DNA of 64,000 nucleotides from Corynebacterium sp. zg-331 (GTDB lineage Bacteria; Actinomycetota; Actinomycetes; Mycobacteriales; Mycobacteriaceae): NCBI RefSeq assembly GCF_014267345.1, contig NZ_JACMYD010000001.1, positions 372,001 to 436,000 of the forward strand, read 5' to 3'. Shown piece by piece: positions 18,645 to 27,954 of this stretch (position 1 is its first letter; each line of letters starts with the position of its first letter). The notes under the pieces were generated by a model. It saw only the letters and a program-made list of their open reading frames with translations, ran no database searches and was not told where the DNA came from. The position numbers and the translations under genes were made by a program.

Positions 18645-19348
18645 GCGAGACGGAATCATTCATACGGGTAGGGCTGGTGGACGACCAACCCCTGGTGCGC
18701 ACGGGGTTTGAGATGTTGTTGAATTCCCAGGATGACATTGAGGTGGCCTGGGGAGTCGGCGACGGGGATCAGGTGCCCGGCCAGGAACCGGTGGACGTGG
18801 TGTTCATGGACGTGCAGATGGCTCGGGTGGACGGCATCACCGCCACCCGGCGCCTCGTGGTTCGGTATCCCCGTACCAGGGTCATCATGCTCACCACCTT
18901 TGACGATCACGGCTTTGTGCGCGGGGCCGTGGACGCCGGGGCCAGCGGCTTTTTGCTCAAGGACGCCCAGCCGGAGGAGCTGCTGCGCGCCGTGCGGGTG
19001 GTGCATTCCGGGGATGCCGTCCTAGCGCCCAAGGTCACCGCCAATATCCTGCGGGATCTAGCGGCGGCACGCCCAGCCGATCCGGTGTCCGTGGTGGCGT
19101 CGCCAGGCGAGGCGGCACCGGTGGAGGAGCTGACGCAGCGGGAGCTGCACGTGTTGCGCCTGATGGCGCTGGGCCTGAATAACCAGGAGATCGCGGAGCG
19201 CGAGGTGGTGTCCATGGCCACGGTTAAGACGCACGTGCGTCACATTCTGATGAAGACCTGCTCGCGGGACCGGGTGCAGGCGGTGCTGTTCGCGTATCGG
19301 CGCGGTGTGGTCAGCCCACAGGAATTGCTCCATCATCCCCAAGGCTGA
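18641..19348 (+). CDS. LuxR/NarL-family response regulator
   Basis: A 235-residue DNA-binding regulator paired with the kinase upstream. The receiver domain has DDQ near the N-terminus, phospho-acceptor D57 in VVFMDVQM, the switch threonine in VIMLTTFDD, and the conserved lysine in FLLKDAQPEE. The C-terminal LuxR helix-turn-helix reads ELTQRELHVLRLMALG through MATVKTHVRHIL. The start overlaps the kinase stop. Its likely targets are the ABC transporter and protease genes immediately downstream (inferred from proximity). Confidence 0.92.
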   Translation: MSETESFIRVGLVDDQPLVRTGFEMLLNSQDDIEVAWGVGDGDQVPGQEPVDVVFMDVQMARVDGITATRRLVVRYPRTRVIMLTTFDDHGFVRGAVDAGASGFLLKDAQPEELLRAVRVVHSGDAVLAPKVTANILRDLAAARPADPVSVVASPGEAAPVEELTQRELHVLRLMALGLNNQEIAEREVVSMATVKTHVRHILMKTCSRDRVQAVLFAYRRGVVSPQELLHHPQG

Positions 19349-19408
19349 GCCAAGGTTTCAGCCCCCGGGGCGATGCGGGGCGGAGGTGTTGGGGGCGAGG
19401 ATGAGGTC

Positions 19409-20314
19409 ATGCTTCAGATCAAGAACCTCACCAAGACCTACAAGTTCAAACGGGCGGTGAACGACCTCTCCTTCACCGTGCCCGACGGCGTCGTGACCGG
19501 CTTCCTCGGCCCCAACGGCGCCGGCAAGTCCACCACCATGCGTATGGCCGTGGGGCTCGAACGCCCCACCGTGGGGACCGCGACTTTCGACGGTACGGAG
19601 TTCCGCCGGCTCGCCCATCCCGGCAGGACGGTGGGCACGCTGCTTGACGCCACCTGGTTTCACCCCGGCCGCAGCGCGCGTGCGCACCTGGGCATGATGG
19701 CGACCCTGCAGCAGGTGTCCATGCGCCGAGTGGACGACATCCTGGAGCGCGTGGGAATCGCCAGCGTGGCGCATAAGAAGGTGAGCGGATACTCGCTGGG
19801 GATGAGGCAACGCTTCGGCCTGGCCTGCGCCCTATTAGGCGATCCCAAGCACCTGCTGCTCGACGAACCCATCAACGGCCTCGACCCCGAGGGCGTGCAC
19901 TGGATGCGCGATCGCATTCGGGAACTGGCCGCCGAGGGGCGCTCCGTGCTCGTGTCCTCCCATCTGCTCTCGGAGATGGCCTTGACGGCGGATCGCCTGG
20001 TGGTCATCGGGCGCGGGCAGCTCGTGCGCGAGGGCACCGTGGACGAGTTCGTGGGAGCCAGCGGGGAATCCGTGATCGAGGTGCGGGTGGATCGTCCCAA
20101 CGAACTCGAGGACGCCCTGGCGGGCAACGGTATTCGGGCGGAGCGCGGGGCGGACAACCTGCTGCGCGTCTTTGGGGTGGAGGACCCCGCCGAGGTGGGG
20201 GCCGTGTGCCGGGCGCTGGACCTCACGGTGGCGGGCCTACAGCGCCGCGCCCCCTCCCTGGAGGAGGCCTTCCTGACCGCCACCGCCGACGCCACCGAAT
20301 ACCGGTCGGCCTAA
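19409..20314 (+). CDS. ABC transporter ATP-binding protein
   Basis: A 301-residue nucleotide-binding subunit of an ABC-2-type exporter. It has Walker A GPNGAGKST (residues 34-42), the signature region YSLGMRQRFGLA, Walker B LLLDEPINGLDPEG, and a C-terminal extension typical of drug or peptide exporters. ATG 19409 is preceded by a GAGG-rich stretch; an in-frame ATG at 19373 is less likely because the family begins at MLQIKNLTKTY. It pairs with the permease gene 25 nt downstream. Confidence 0.92.
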   Translation: MLQIKNLTKTYKFKRAVNDLSFTVPDGVVTGFLGPNGAGKSTTMRMAVGLERPTVGTATFDGTEFRRLAHPGRTVGTLLDATWFHPGRSARAHLGMMATLQQVSMRRVDDILERVGIASVAHKKVSGYSLGMRQRFGLACALLGDPKHLLLDEPINGLDPEGVHWMRDRIRELAAEGRSVLVSSHLLSEMALTADRLVVIGRGQLVREGTVDEFVGASGESVIEVRVDRPNELEDALAGNGIRAERGADNLLRVFGVEDPAEVGAVCRALDLTVAGLQRRAPSLEEAFLTATADATEYRSA

Positions 20315-20339
20315 ATAATCTCAGAAAGGAACTACCCGC

Positions 20340-21077
20340 ATGTTGCATATGAAAAGCCAGGCCCGCGCCCTGTTCTCCCTGCGTATCACCTGGATATACA
20401 TGGCCATTATCGCCGCGAGTATGACCGCCATCCCGATGCTGCTCACCATCGGAGAGAGCCGAGACGAACCCTTCTCCTTTAGCTCATTCTTCGAGTCCGG
20501 GCAGATCGTGCTCATCGTTGTCCTCTTCGGGGCCGCGATGATCCCGGGCTCGGATCTGGTCAAGGGAGCCACGGCGTGGTGCTACCTCTCCCATAAGAAC
20601 CGCTTTGCCCTGATGACAGCCCAGCTCGTGGTGCTGCTGGGGGCTTTTCTCGTGGCGGCGAGCCTGGGCGTGGCCGTGGGAATCCTGGGAGTATGTGCCC
20701 TCGGCTTCCGCGTGGACTTTGTCCTGAGCAAGCAGGACTGGGCGAGCATCGCCTCCGTGTATTCCCAGTGGATCGTATTGGGCACCATCGCGCTGCTGCT
20801 CACCTACATCCTGGGCCGAGCGGTCTATGCGGCGCTGCTGATGGTTCTGGATGCGCTCTTTCTCGAGGTGAGCCTGCCGCTTCTGGGGAAGGACTGGGCG
20901 GAAACGCTGGCGCAGTTCCTGCCCCTGCGCAACAGCATCGTGGTGGTGCAGGGCGTGGATGCCGCGGGCATGGGAACGGATATCGGACAGGCCGCCGCGG
21001 CGGCGATCCTCGTCGTCACGATCGGGGCACTGGGCCTGCTGGCCTGGCGAACCGTCAACCGCTGCGCCGTGAACTAA
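20340..21077 (+). CDS. ABC-2 transporter permease
   Basis: A 245-residue membrane protein with about six hydrophobic segments and a large first external loop (GESRDEPFSFSSFF). This is the topology of permeases paired with ABC-2 ATPases of the bacitracin or lantibiotic self-protection kind. The ATG follows GAAAGGAAC. It lies directly after its ATPase and before the secreted protease remnant. The substrate cannot be told from sequence. Confidence 0.85.
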   Translation: MLHMKSQARALFSLRITWIYMAIIAASMTAIPMLLTIGESRDEPFSFSSFFESGQIVLIVVLFGAAMIPGSDLVKGATAWCYLSHKNRFALMTAQLVVLLGAFLVAASLGVAVGILGVCALGFRVDFVLSKQDWASIASVYSQWIVLGTIALLLTYILGRAVYAALLMVLDALFLEVSLPLLGKDWAETLAQFLPLRNSIVVVQGVDAAGMGTDIGQAAAAAILVVTIGALGLLAWRTVNRCAVN

Positions 21078-21116
21078 AAGCCACCTTGGCACACACTGAT
21101 GAAAGGAAGAATGATC

Positions 21117-22289
21117 ATGAAGAACGCACGCATCGGACTGGTCCTGTGCCTAACTGCCGCCATCCTGGGTCTTGCGACCCAGCGACCGCCGCCGAGGTAG
21201 CTCCGGGAGCGATGATGATCCTGGTGGGGGACAACATCGCCGAGGATCTTCCCATCGAGGTGCCGCCGGGATACGACGCCCTGAGCTTTTGCTCCCAGGG
21301 CCTGTCCGGCACGGTCGCGCTTCCGAACGGAGAGCGGCGCAACGTGATGGTCAGCGCGGCCCACTGCCTCCATGGGGTCGAGGGGGAGGACGACATCGCT
21401 TACCTCGTATGCCCCTAAGGAGGAGGAAAACCGGCTCATCGCGCTTCCCGATCGGGGAGAGAAGGTGCGCACGACCGATAGCGATAACCCCCTCGACCTT
21501 AACTATTGGCTTTCCACCGACCCCGACTGGGCCACCGTCAACCTCAACCCCGAGCCGGAGATGACCCGCGTGGCGGATTCCGTGGATCAGCATGGGCGCA
21601 GGCACGGTGATCCCGTGGTGCTCACCGGGGTGCGTGATTACCCCGATCTGGGGGAAGACGAGGTCTCCTTCGATAACTTTGGGCAACCCATCTGCAAGGA
21701 CGGCGCCGCCAGCGGGCGCACCTGCGGCATCCAGTTCATGCGCACGCGTCACAGCTTGTGGTCCAGCAGCCTGGCGCTCCCCGGCGATTCCGGCGGCGTG
21801 AACTTTGATCCCACCACCGGCGAGGCCCTGGGCGCCTCCACGCAGTCCATGCTGGGGCTGCTGATGACCACCCAGCCCTTCGACGTGGCTCTCGAGGAGG
21901 CCTACGGCATCCCGGATGGTCAGGTCAACGAGCACTTCAGCCTGCCGGAGTCCACCGAGGCCCACGATCCGATGCTTACCGTGAAGGAACACAAGCAGCG
22001 CGTCGCGGACTGGGCGGAGCGGGAGATACCGGAGGAGATGAAAAAGCCCGCCGAGCCGGTCACGATGGCAGACGCCGAGCAGATCGCTATCGCTAACACC
22101 ATGTACGCCGCAGGGGAGCTACGGATCCAGACGCAGGACGCGCTGAGCATCCTCGCGGAGGACCCTACGAGCGTTGACGCCGTGGCGGATAACGTCGCGA
22201 CTGGCGTGGAGATCCTGGGGAATCTGGCGCAGGAGACGGCGTCGGCCTACGACGAAGCCCTGGCCAGCCTCGCGCTCGGTGAGGACTAA
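21117..22289 (+). pseudogene. trypsin-like secreted serine protease with two frame disruptions
   Basis: Spread over two reading frames, the pieces make one secreted chymotrypsin-fold protease. They comprise a signal peptide from ATG 21117 (AAGGAAG 7 nt upstream), the catalytic-His region VSAAHCLHG, a likely catalytic Asp in DWATV and the catalytic-Ser site LPGDSGGVNF, then a helical C-terminal extension. The first frame stops at 21198-21200 after 27 codons. Homology resumes one base back near 21179, as if a C were missing. That frame stops at 21416-21418 and homology returns to the original frame near 21408. The two shifts compensate. This is either a decayed gene or two sequence errors. Confidence 0.75.
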
Positions 22290-22341
22290 AGGGGATATGG
22301 CGTGGCGGCGGGCTGGTTCCCCGGAATGGCGACAAAAATCC

Positions 22342-23073
22342 TCACACCACCAGCGTCAGCTCCGTGGGGGAGGCCTCCTCCACGGTCATCCCCGCCTTCC
22401 GCGCTACCTGGGCAACCCCGACGGCGTCGGAGGGGGTGGCCTCGCCGAGCGCCAGCACCCGGGCCAACTGTCCCTTGTAGTGCTTGTTAAAGTGGCTGAC
22501 CACCTTGCGGGTACCATCCTCGCGCACGGACTCCACCCGCACCGTCAGCGCGCCGGGGTAGCGGCCGAGCTGCTGGTACCCGCCCGAGCGCAGATCCACC
22601 ACCAGTCCGCTTACCTCGCTTAGTGCCTCGGTAATGGCCGTGCCCCACCGGGCCTTCATCGTGGGGGTGGCCCCGGCGGCGTCGGGCAGCTTGGTGGAGG
22701 CGGAGAGCCGGTAGTGGGGGATGAGGTCGTCGGCGCGCAGCAGGCCGAAGAGGGCGGAGCCCACCGCGAGGCGCTCGCGGGCCTGCGGGGGCAGGGTGGA
22801 GGCGCCCAGGGCGTCGTAGAGCACTCCGGTGTAGCGCTCGATGGCGGGCATGGTGGGGCCGCTGAAAAGCCGGGTATTTTCCTCGGCTTCCGGGCGCAGT
22901 TTCTCCGAGATTCCTAAGACCGTCAACGCCTTGCCCACCGGCAGCCCCGCGAGGGCGGCGACGATCTCCTTGCGCCGCGGATTCAGCGATGAAAAGGAGA
23001 GGCGATCCCAGTTAAGGGGTGGGCCATCGCCCCCGTGAGCCTTGGTTTCCGATGGGGGTAGGACGATCAACAT
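22342..23073 (-). CDS. yaaA: YaaA family peroxide-stress protein
   Basis: A 243-residue protein of the YaaA (DUF328) family, which in E. coli limits iron-driven oxidative damage under peroxide stress and binds DNA. Family features seen are LIVLPPSETK at the N-terminus, LFGLLRADDLIPHYRLS, VVDLRSGGYQ and VVSHFNKHYKGQLAR. TAGGCT (23081-23086 on this strand) lies 7 nt before ATG 23073, so the transcript is probably leaderless; GTG 23079 is the alternative. It is divergent from proS with only 32 nt between starts. Confidence 0.9.
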   Translation of the reverse strand: MLIVLPPSETKAHGGDGPPLNWDRLSFSSLNPRRKEIVAALAGLPVGKALTVLGISEKLRPEAEENTRLFSGPTMPAIERYTGVLYDALGASTLPPQARERLAVGSALFGLLRADDLIPHYRLSASTKLPDAAGATPTMKARWGTAITEALSEVSGLVVDLRSGGYQQLGRYPGALTVRVESVREDGTRKVVSHFNKHYKGQLARVLALGEATPSDAVGVAQVARKAGMTVEEASPTELTLVV

Positions 23074-23080
23074 GCGCACT

Positions 23081-23097
23081 AGCCTAACGGGTAGAGT
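23081..23097. promoter_or_regulatory. back-to-back -10 boxes of yaaA and proS
   Basis: The yaaA -10 (TAGGCT on the minus strand, 23081-23086) and the proS -10 (TAGAGT, 23092-23097) are only 5 nt apart and point outward. Each would start transcription within a few nt of its start codon. The -35 region of each therefore lies on the other gene's start codon. Confidence 0.55.
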
Positions 23098-23105
23098 CAG
23101 GGGTC

Positions 23106-24863
23106 ATGATTACTCGCTTGTCCACGCTCTTCTTGCGCACCCTGCGCGAGGACCCCGCCGATGCCGAGGTCCCCAGCCATAAGCTGCTGGTGCGCGCCGG
23201 GTACATCCGCCGCGTCGCCCCCGGTATCTACTCGTGGCTGCCCCTGGGGCTGCGCACGCTGCGCAGGATCGAGACGATCGTGCGCGAGGAGATGGACGGC
23301 ATCGGCGCCCAGGAGCTGCTCTTCCCGGCACTGCTGCCGCGCGAGCCCTACGAGACCACGCGGCGCTGGACGGAGTACGGCTCCTCGCTGCTGCGCCTGA
23401 AGGACCGCAAGGGCGCGGACATGCTGCTTGGGCCCACCCACGAGGAGATGTTTACCACCGCCGTGAAGGACTTGTACTCCTCGTACAAGGACTTCCCGGT
23501 GACCCTGTATCAGATCCAGACCAAGTACCGGGACGAGGAGCGCCCCCGCGCGGGTATCCTGCGCGGGCGCGAGTTCGTGATGAAGGATTCCTACTCCTTC
23601 GACATGGACGACGCCGGCTTGGAGGAGTCCTATCGGCGCCACCGCGGCGCCTACCGGCGAATCTTCGATCGCCTGGGCCTGGACTACGTGATCTGCGCGG
23701 CCACCTCCGGGGCGATGGGTGGCTCGGCCTCCGAGGAGTTCCTGGCGATCTCCCCCAACGGCGAGGACACCTTCGTGTGCGCCACGCAGGGCGATTACGC
23801 GGCCAACGTGGAGGCCGTGGTGACCCAGCCGGGCGAGGAGCGCGAGATCGAGGGGCAGCCGGAGGCCTGCGTCTATGAGACCCCGAACGCTTCCACGATG
23901 GACTCCCTGGTGCAGTGGGCGCGCGCGGAGGGGCTAACGATCGACGGCCGCGAGGTGCAGCTCGCCGACACCCTCAAGTGCCTCATGGTCAAGCTGACCC
24001 AGCCGGGTGCCGAGGAGGCCGAGCTTGTCGGCGTGCTGCTGCCGGGCGACCGCGAGGCGGACATGAAGCGCCTGGAGGCCGCCGTGGAGCCCGCCACGGT
24101 GGAGCTGGCCGATGAGGAGGACTTCAAGAACAACCCCTTCCTGGTCAAGGGCTACATCGGCCCGCGCGGCCTCGCGGAGAACGGGGTGCGCGTGCTGGCC
24201 GACCCGCGCGTGGTGCGCGGCACCAGGTGGATCGCCGGGGCCGACGAACATAACCGCCACGTGACGAACCTGGTGTGTGGTCGCGACTTCACCCCCGATG
24301 GCTTTGTGGAGGCCGCCCAGGTCAAGGAGGGCGATCCCGCCCCGGAGGGCCAGGGCACGCTGACCCTGCAGCGCGGCATCGAGATCGGGCACATCTTCCA
24401 GCTGGGCCGGAAGTACACCGAGGCCTTCGACGTGCAGATCCTGGATGTCAGTGGCAAGCGTTCCGTGCCCACGATGGGTTCCTACGGCATCGGCGTCTCC
24501 CGTGTGATGGCGGTGTTGGCGGAGCAGATGCACGACGAGAAGGGCTTGCGCTGGCCGGTGGAGGTGGCTCCCTACCAGGTGCACGTGGTGGCGGCGAACA
24601 AGGATGCCGCCGCGGTGGAGGCCGCCGGAACCCTGGCCGAGGAGCTGTCCCGGGAAGGCCTGGACGTGCTCTTTGACGATCGTCCCAAGGTCAGCCCCGG
24701 GGTGAAGTTCAAGGACGCCGAGCTGCTGGGAATGCCCTTCGCCGCCGTACTGGGGCGAGGCTACGCGCAGGGCGTGATCGAGCTGCGCAGGCGCGGGGGA
24801 GAGTCCGTCGAGGTGCCGGTGGCTGAGGCCGTCTCCACGCTGGTGGAGTGGGTGCGCGGCTAG
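23106..24863 (+). CDS. proS: prolyl-tRNA synthetase, bacterial type
   Basis: Class II aminoacyl-tRNA synthetase that charges tRNA-Pro. The 585 residues are arranged as catalytic core, inserted editing domain, and anticodon-binding domain. Core signatures include [48 protein letters not shown] (motif 2) and [12 protein letters not shown] (motif 3). The insertion at roughly residues 230-380 is the YbaK-like domain that removes misloaded alanine. The C-terminal domain contains [15 protein letters not shown] 23106 lies 8 nt after a -10 box, so a leaderless start is likely. Confidence 0.97.
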   Translation: MITRLSTLFLRTLREDPADAEVPSHKLLVRAGYIRRVAPGIYSWLPLGLRTLRRIETIVREEMDGIGAQELLFPALLPREPYETTRRWTEYGSSLLRLKDRKGADMLLGPTHEEMFTTAVKDLYSSYKDFPVTLYQIQTKYRDEERPRAGILRGREFVMKDSYSFDMDDAGLEESYRRHRGAYRRIFDRLGLDYVICAATSGAMGGSASEEFLAISPNGEDTFVCATQGDYAANVEAVVTQPGEEREIEGQPEACVYETPNASTMDSLVQWARAEGLTIDGREVQLADTLKCLMVKLTQPGAEEAELVGVLLPGDREADMKRLEAAVEPATVELADEEDFKNNPFLVKGYIGPRGLAENGVRVLADPRVVRGTRWIAGADEHNRHVTNLVCGRDFTPDGFVEAAQVKEGDPAPEGQGTLTLQRGIEIGHIFQLGRKYTEAFDVQILDVSGKRSVPTMGSYGIGVSRVMAVLAEQMHDEKGLRWPVEVAPYQVHVVAANKDAAAVEAAGTLAEELSREGLDVLFDDRPKVSPGVKFKDAELLGMPFAAVLGRGYAQGVIELRRRGGESVEVPVAEAVSTLVEWVRG

Positions 24864-24871
24864 CGCGGCGG

Positions 24872-25696
24872 TTATTGGAAGCGGCCCGCGTGGGCCGCGC
24901 CGGTGATGGCCAGCGCGAGCCAGCCTGACCCGTTGCCGGGGGCGGCCGCCGCCGCGGCCGTCCAGGAATCCACCGCCTGGGCGATGGCGGCCGCCACGAA
25001 AGCCTGGGCGGAGGCGGCGTCCGTGGGGGAGGGCACACCGGTGATCAGGTATCCCGCCTCCGCCACGGGGACGTTCCCGGTGGGTTCCAGGGCGGTGGTC
25101 AGGGCCGCGATGCGCTCGTGGATGGAGGCGGTGAGATCGTCGAGATTGCCAGCGCCAAAGGCCCTGGCTACCCCCACCCCGTAAGCCAGGGCGTGTTCCC
25201 GGCGCAGCACCTCCCGTGCGGCCTCGGCGGAGAGGGCATCCTGGGCGAGGTCGGCGTTACGCGCCGCGGATTCCACGTCCGTGGTGCCCGTGGCCTTGGC
25301 GAGGGCGATGGCCTGCTCGGCGGCCAGCGGGCGGGATTCTTCCGGGAGGGAATCGAAGGCCGCCAGGATCTGCTCCAGGCCCGTGTGCTCGGGGGCCTCG
25401 GCGGGATCGTCCTGCCCGGTGGCGCAGGAGGAGGGGGTCGTGCCGTCGGGGAGGGTGCCACAGAGCCGGGCGACCTCGGCGTCAAAAATCTCGGCTTGCT
25501 TCCTGCGCAGCGCGGCTAGCGGGGGGTCGGTGGTGGCCAGGCGATCCGCGTCGGCACGCGCCCCGGCCGCCAGGGAGCTCACTGCGGCATGGGGCCGCGG
25601 GCCAAAGAAATCATCCACCGCACAGCCGCCGAGCAGGGTGGCGGCGAGGCCGGTGGCGAGGACGAGGTGAGCGCGGGAGGAAAACCGGAGTGACAC
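24872..25696 (-). CDS. DUF4439 ferritin-like lipoprotein
   Basis: An alanine-rich exported protein of about 274 residues with a lipoprotein signal ending LGGC. After a linker, the C-terminal half (from about residue 140) is helical, with EHALAYGVGVARAFG and repeated Ala-rich helices, resembling the DUF4439 ferritin-like domain found next to rimP-nusA in actinomycetes. No function is established. ATG 25702 is the longer start. TATGGT at 25705-25710 on this strand would initiate near 25698 and favours a leaderless GTG at 25696. It converges on proS with an 8-nt gap. Confidence 0.75.
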   Translation of the reverse strand: MSLRFSSRAHLVLATGLAATLLGGCAVDDFFGPRPHAAVSSLAAGARADADRLATTDPPLAALRRKQAEIFDAEVARLCGTLPDGTTPSSCATGQDDPAEAPEHTGLEQILAAFDSLPEESRPLAAEQAIALAKATGTTDVESAARNADLAQDALSAEAAREVLRREHALAYGVGVARAFGAGNLDDLTASIHERIAALTTALEPTGNVPVAEAGYLITGVPSPTDAASAQAFVAAAIAQAVDSWTAAAAAAPGNGSGWLALAITGAAHAGRFQ

Positions 25697-25704
25697 GTGC
25701 ATTG

Positions 25705-25728
25705 ACCATACCGGCTGCGCGCTAATCT
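25705..25728. promoter_or_regulatory. divergent -10 boxes for the DUF4439 gene and rimP
   Basis: TATGGT on the minus strand (25705-25710) and TAATCT on the plus strand (25723-25728) face outward, 12 nt apart. The plus box ends 6 nt before the rimP ATG, which fits a leaderless mRNA. Confidence 0.55.
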
Positions 25729-25734
25729 TGGGTC

Positions 25735-26283
25735 ATGCCCTTTCCTACTCCGGAAGAAATTACCGCTCTCGCCCGCCCTGTAGTGGAGGCCCACGGGCAC
25801 CCCATCGAAGGGGTTCGTATCAACCGTGCCGGAAGGAAATCCCTGGTGGCCGTCATGGTGGATGCGGACTCGGATACCCTGGAGACCATCTCCGGCGAGT
25901 TATCGGCCTTGTTCGATGCCGCCGAGGAGGCCGGGGAGTGCAGCTTTGGCCCCGGCTACACCCTGGAGGTATCCACACCTGGCGTGGATACCCCGTTGAG
26001 CAGTCCCCGGCACTGGAGGCGCAACCGGCATCGCCTGGTCTCCATCACCCAGGAGAAAGGAGGGGAAGCCGTTCTGGGACGCATCGGCGCCCTGGCGGAG
26101 GACGAATCGGCGGTGATCCTCGTGCGCAAGGAGGGCAAGACTCTGATGGTGAGCGCGCAGCGATTGGATCGGGAACTCACCGCGGTGGTACAAATTGAGT
26201 TCGCACAGCCGCCGGCGGAGCAGATCGCACTCACCGGCCTTTCATTCGACGAAGCCATGCAGTGGCAGGAGGAGCACAAGTGA
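25735..26283 (+). CDS. rimP: ribosome maturation factor RimP
   Basis: Assists assembly of the 30S ribosomal subunit. The 182-residue protein has the two-domain RimP layout with the signature [14 protein letters not shown] in the N-terminal domain (usual form EVSSPGxDRPL) and a C-terminal SH3-like part. It heads the rimP-nusA unit. Its stop overlaps the nusA GTG by 4 nt, downstream of an AGGAGGAG, so the two are translationally coupled. Confidence 0.93.
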   Translation: MPFPTPEEITALARPVVEAHGHPIEGVRINRAGRKSLVAVMVDADSDTLETISGELSALFDAAEEAGECSFGPGYTLEVSTPGVDTPLSSPRHWRRNRHRLVSITQEKGGEAVLGRIGALAEDESAVILVRKEGKTLMVSAQRLDRELTAVVQIEFAQPPAEQIALTGLSFDEAMQWQEEHK

Positions 26284-27278
26284 ATATTGATCTAGACGCG
26301 CTTCAGGCGATCGAGAATGACCGGGGCATTCCCGTCGATGAACTCCTCCAGACCGTGGCGGCGGCCCTGCTGCATGCCTACCGCACCTACCGGGGAACCC
26401 AGCCTGGTGAGGCCGAGCGCGCCCGCGTGGACATCGATTCTCGTACCGGCGCGGTCAGCGTGGTCGTCACGGAGTACGAGGAGGATGGGTCCGTCTCCTC
26501 CGAATATGACGATACCCCCGCGGGCTTTGCCGGCGTGGCGGCCCCGGTGGTGCGGAGCTCCCTCATCAAGCGGCTCCGCGAGGCGGAGACCGGCGTGGCG
26601 TACGGCAATTACCAGCAGATTCAGGGCACCGTGGTCTCCGGCGTGGTGCAGCGCGACGCCTACGCCAACCAGAAGGGCATCGTGGTGGTGGAGCTGGGCA
26701 CGGAGCTGGATTCCCAGGACGGTATTCTGCTGCCCGCCGAGCAGCTTCCGGGCGAGAAGCTCGCTCACGGCGATCGCGTCAAGGCCTACGTGGTGGGCGT
26801 GAATCGGGGCGGTCAGCGGCTCCAGATCAACCTTTCGCGCACCCACCCGGAGTTGGTGCGCGGGCTTTTCGAGCTTGAAGTGCCGGAGATCGTGGAAGGA
26901 TCCGTGGAGATCGTGGGCATCGCCCGCGAGGCCGGGCACCGCTCCAAGGTGGCCGTGAAGGCCCGCTCCCGCGGTCTCAACGCCAAGGGGGCCTGTATCG
27001 GCCCGCGCGGTCAGCGCGTGCGCAACATCATGGACGCCCTGGGGGGGGAGAAGATCGACATCATCGACTACTCCGAGGATCCTAAGAAGTTCGTGGCCAA
27101 CGCGTTGTCCCCCTCCAAGGTGGTGCGCGTGGAGATTACCGACGCCGAGGAGCAATCCGCCCGCGTGGTGGTGCCGGACTACCAGCTCTCCCTAGCGATC
27201 GGGAAGGAGGGGCAGAACGCCCGCCTGGCGGCGCGGCTCACGGGCTGGAAGATCGACATCCACTCGGATGCGGAGTAA
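26280..27278 (+). CDS. nusA: transcription termination/antitermination factor NusA
   Basis: Binds RNA polymerase and nascent RNA to control pausing, termination and antitermination. It has 332 residues from GTG 26280. The N-terminal polymerase-binding domain is followed by an S1 domain ([18 protein letters not shown]) and two KH domains ([18 protein letters not shown] and [19 protein letters not shown]). The acidic repeats of E. coli NusA are absent, as usual in Gram-positives. An in-frame start at 26262 would extend into rimP and lacks a family match. Confidence 0.96.
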   Translation: MNIDLDALQAIENDRGIPVDELLQTVAAALLHAYRTYRGTQPGEAERARVDIDSRTGAVSVVVTEYEEDGSVSSEYDDTPAGFAGVAAPVVRSSLIKRLREAETGVAYGNYQQIQGTVVSGVVQRDAYANQKGIVVVELGTELDSQDGILLPAEQLPGEKLAHGDRVKAYVVGVNRGGQRLQINLSRTHPELVRGLFELEVPEIVEGSVEIVGIAREAGHRSKVAVKARSRGLNAKGACIGPRGQRVRNIMDALGGEKIDIIDYSEDPKKFVANALSPSKVVRVEITDAEEQSARVVVPDYQLSLAIGKEGQNARLAARLTGWKIDIHSDAE

Positions 27279-27331
27279 AGAAGCCGCATTGCTCGCCCTG
27301 ATCTGTGCGAAACGTGGAGGGGCAGTGACTG

Positions 27332-27360
27332 TTGACACTGTCTCCCCGTTTCCCTAGATT
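27332..27360 (+). promoter_or_regulatory. near-consensus promoter of the small secreted protein gene
   Basis: A perfect -35 TTGACA (27332-27337) and TAGATT -10 (27355-27360) are separated by exactly 17 nt. Transcription would start near 27367, giving a leader of about 43 nt that carries AAAGGAG. Confidence 0.75.
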
Positions 27361-27409
27361 GGGAGGCGTTGATGTTTTGGTCCACATTGTTGTAAAGGAG
27401 AACTCTCTC

Positions 27410-27721
27410 ATGTCCTTGTCTCTTCGTCGCGGTATCGCCACCGCCTGTGCCTCCGTCCTCGCTCTGGGTTCCGCCGCCGTAGCTGCTAGTGCTGGCGAAT
27501 CTCCCGCCGGATACGAGGAGCACCAGTTCTCCGGCTCCTCTACCTCCGTGGCCGCCTTTGAGAACTGGTTCGCGGGCGGCGAGTTCGTTAAGCCCGAGGA
27601 GGAGACGCGCGACCTGCGCCAGCTGAAGGTTAATGAGTACGAGACCGCCCAGTCCGGTGACATCGTCTACAAGGACGATCAGGGGCGGTTCTGGGTGAAG
27701 AAGGACGCGGTGGTGCAGTAA
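27410..27721 (+). CDS. small secreted protein of unknown function
   Basis: I do not recognise a family. The 103-residue protein starts at ATG 27410 after AAAGGAG (27394-27400). The N-terminus is a classical signal peptide (basic start, then a hydrophobic Ala/Leu-rich core) with likely cleavage near ASA-GES. The mature part is about 72 residues, acidic, lacks cysteine, and ends GRFWVKKDAVVQ. The gene sits between nusA and the ylxR-infB genes, which are normally adjacent. It has its own near-consensus promoter and a downstream hairpin, so it looks like an independent, well-expressed unit. Confidence 0.8.
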   Translation: MSLSLRRGIATACASVLALGSAAVAASAGESPAGYEEHQFSGSSTSVAAFENWFAGGEFVKPEEETRDLRQLKVNEYETAQSGDIVYKDDQGRFWVKKDAVVQ

Positions 27722-27747
27722 ACCCACGCGGGGGTCATCGGGGAAGG

Positions 27748-27774
27748 AGCGGCGGTGGTACTTCCACCGTCGCT
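27748..27774 (+). terminator. terminator-like hairpin after the small secreted protein gene
   Basis: AGCGGCGGTGG (27748-27758) pairs with CCACCGTCGCT (27764-27774), an 11-bp stem with one G-T pair and a 5-nt loop. The downstream sequence is only modestly T-rich. Confidence 0.5.
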
Positions 27775-27954
27775 CTCGTCGTGTTGCGGGGACGAGGAGT
27801 TGCGTTCTGGGCCGGCCCGCGCGGGGATTATTCGGGGTGCGACGATAGACCGGGGCGTACCTAACTACAAATTCTATGATTCGTCGCGTACACTGTATCC
27901 CGGCCCTGGTAGCCACGGGGTTCGGTTGTGCATGGAAAAATCAGGCGGAAAGGG

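Noticed and set aside
17541-22289. Lantibiotic biosynthesis cluster
   Set aside because: No precursor peptide, LanBCM-type modification enzyme or immunity lipoprotein is visible; only regulation, export and a protease are present.
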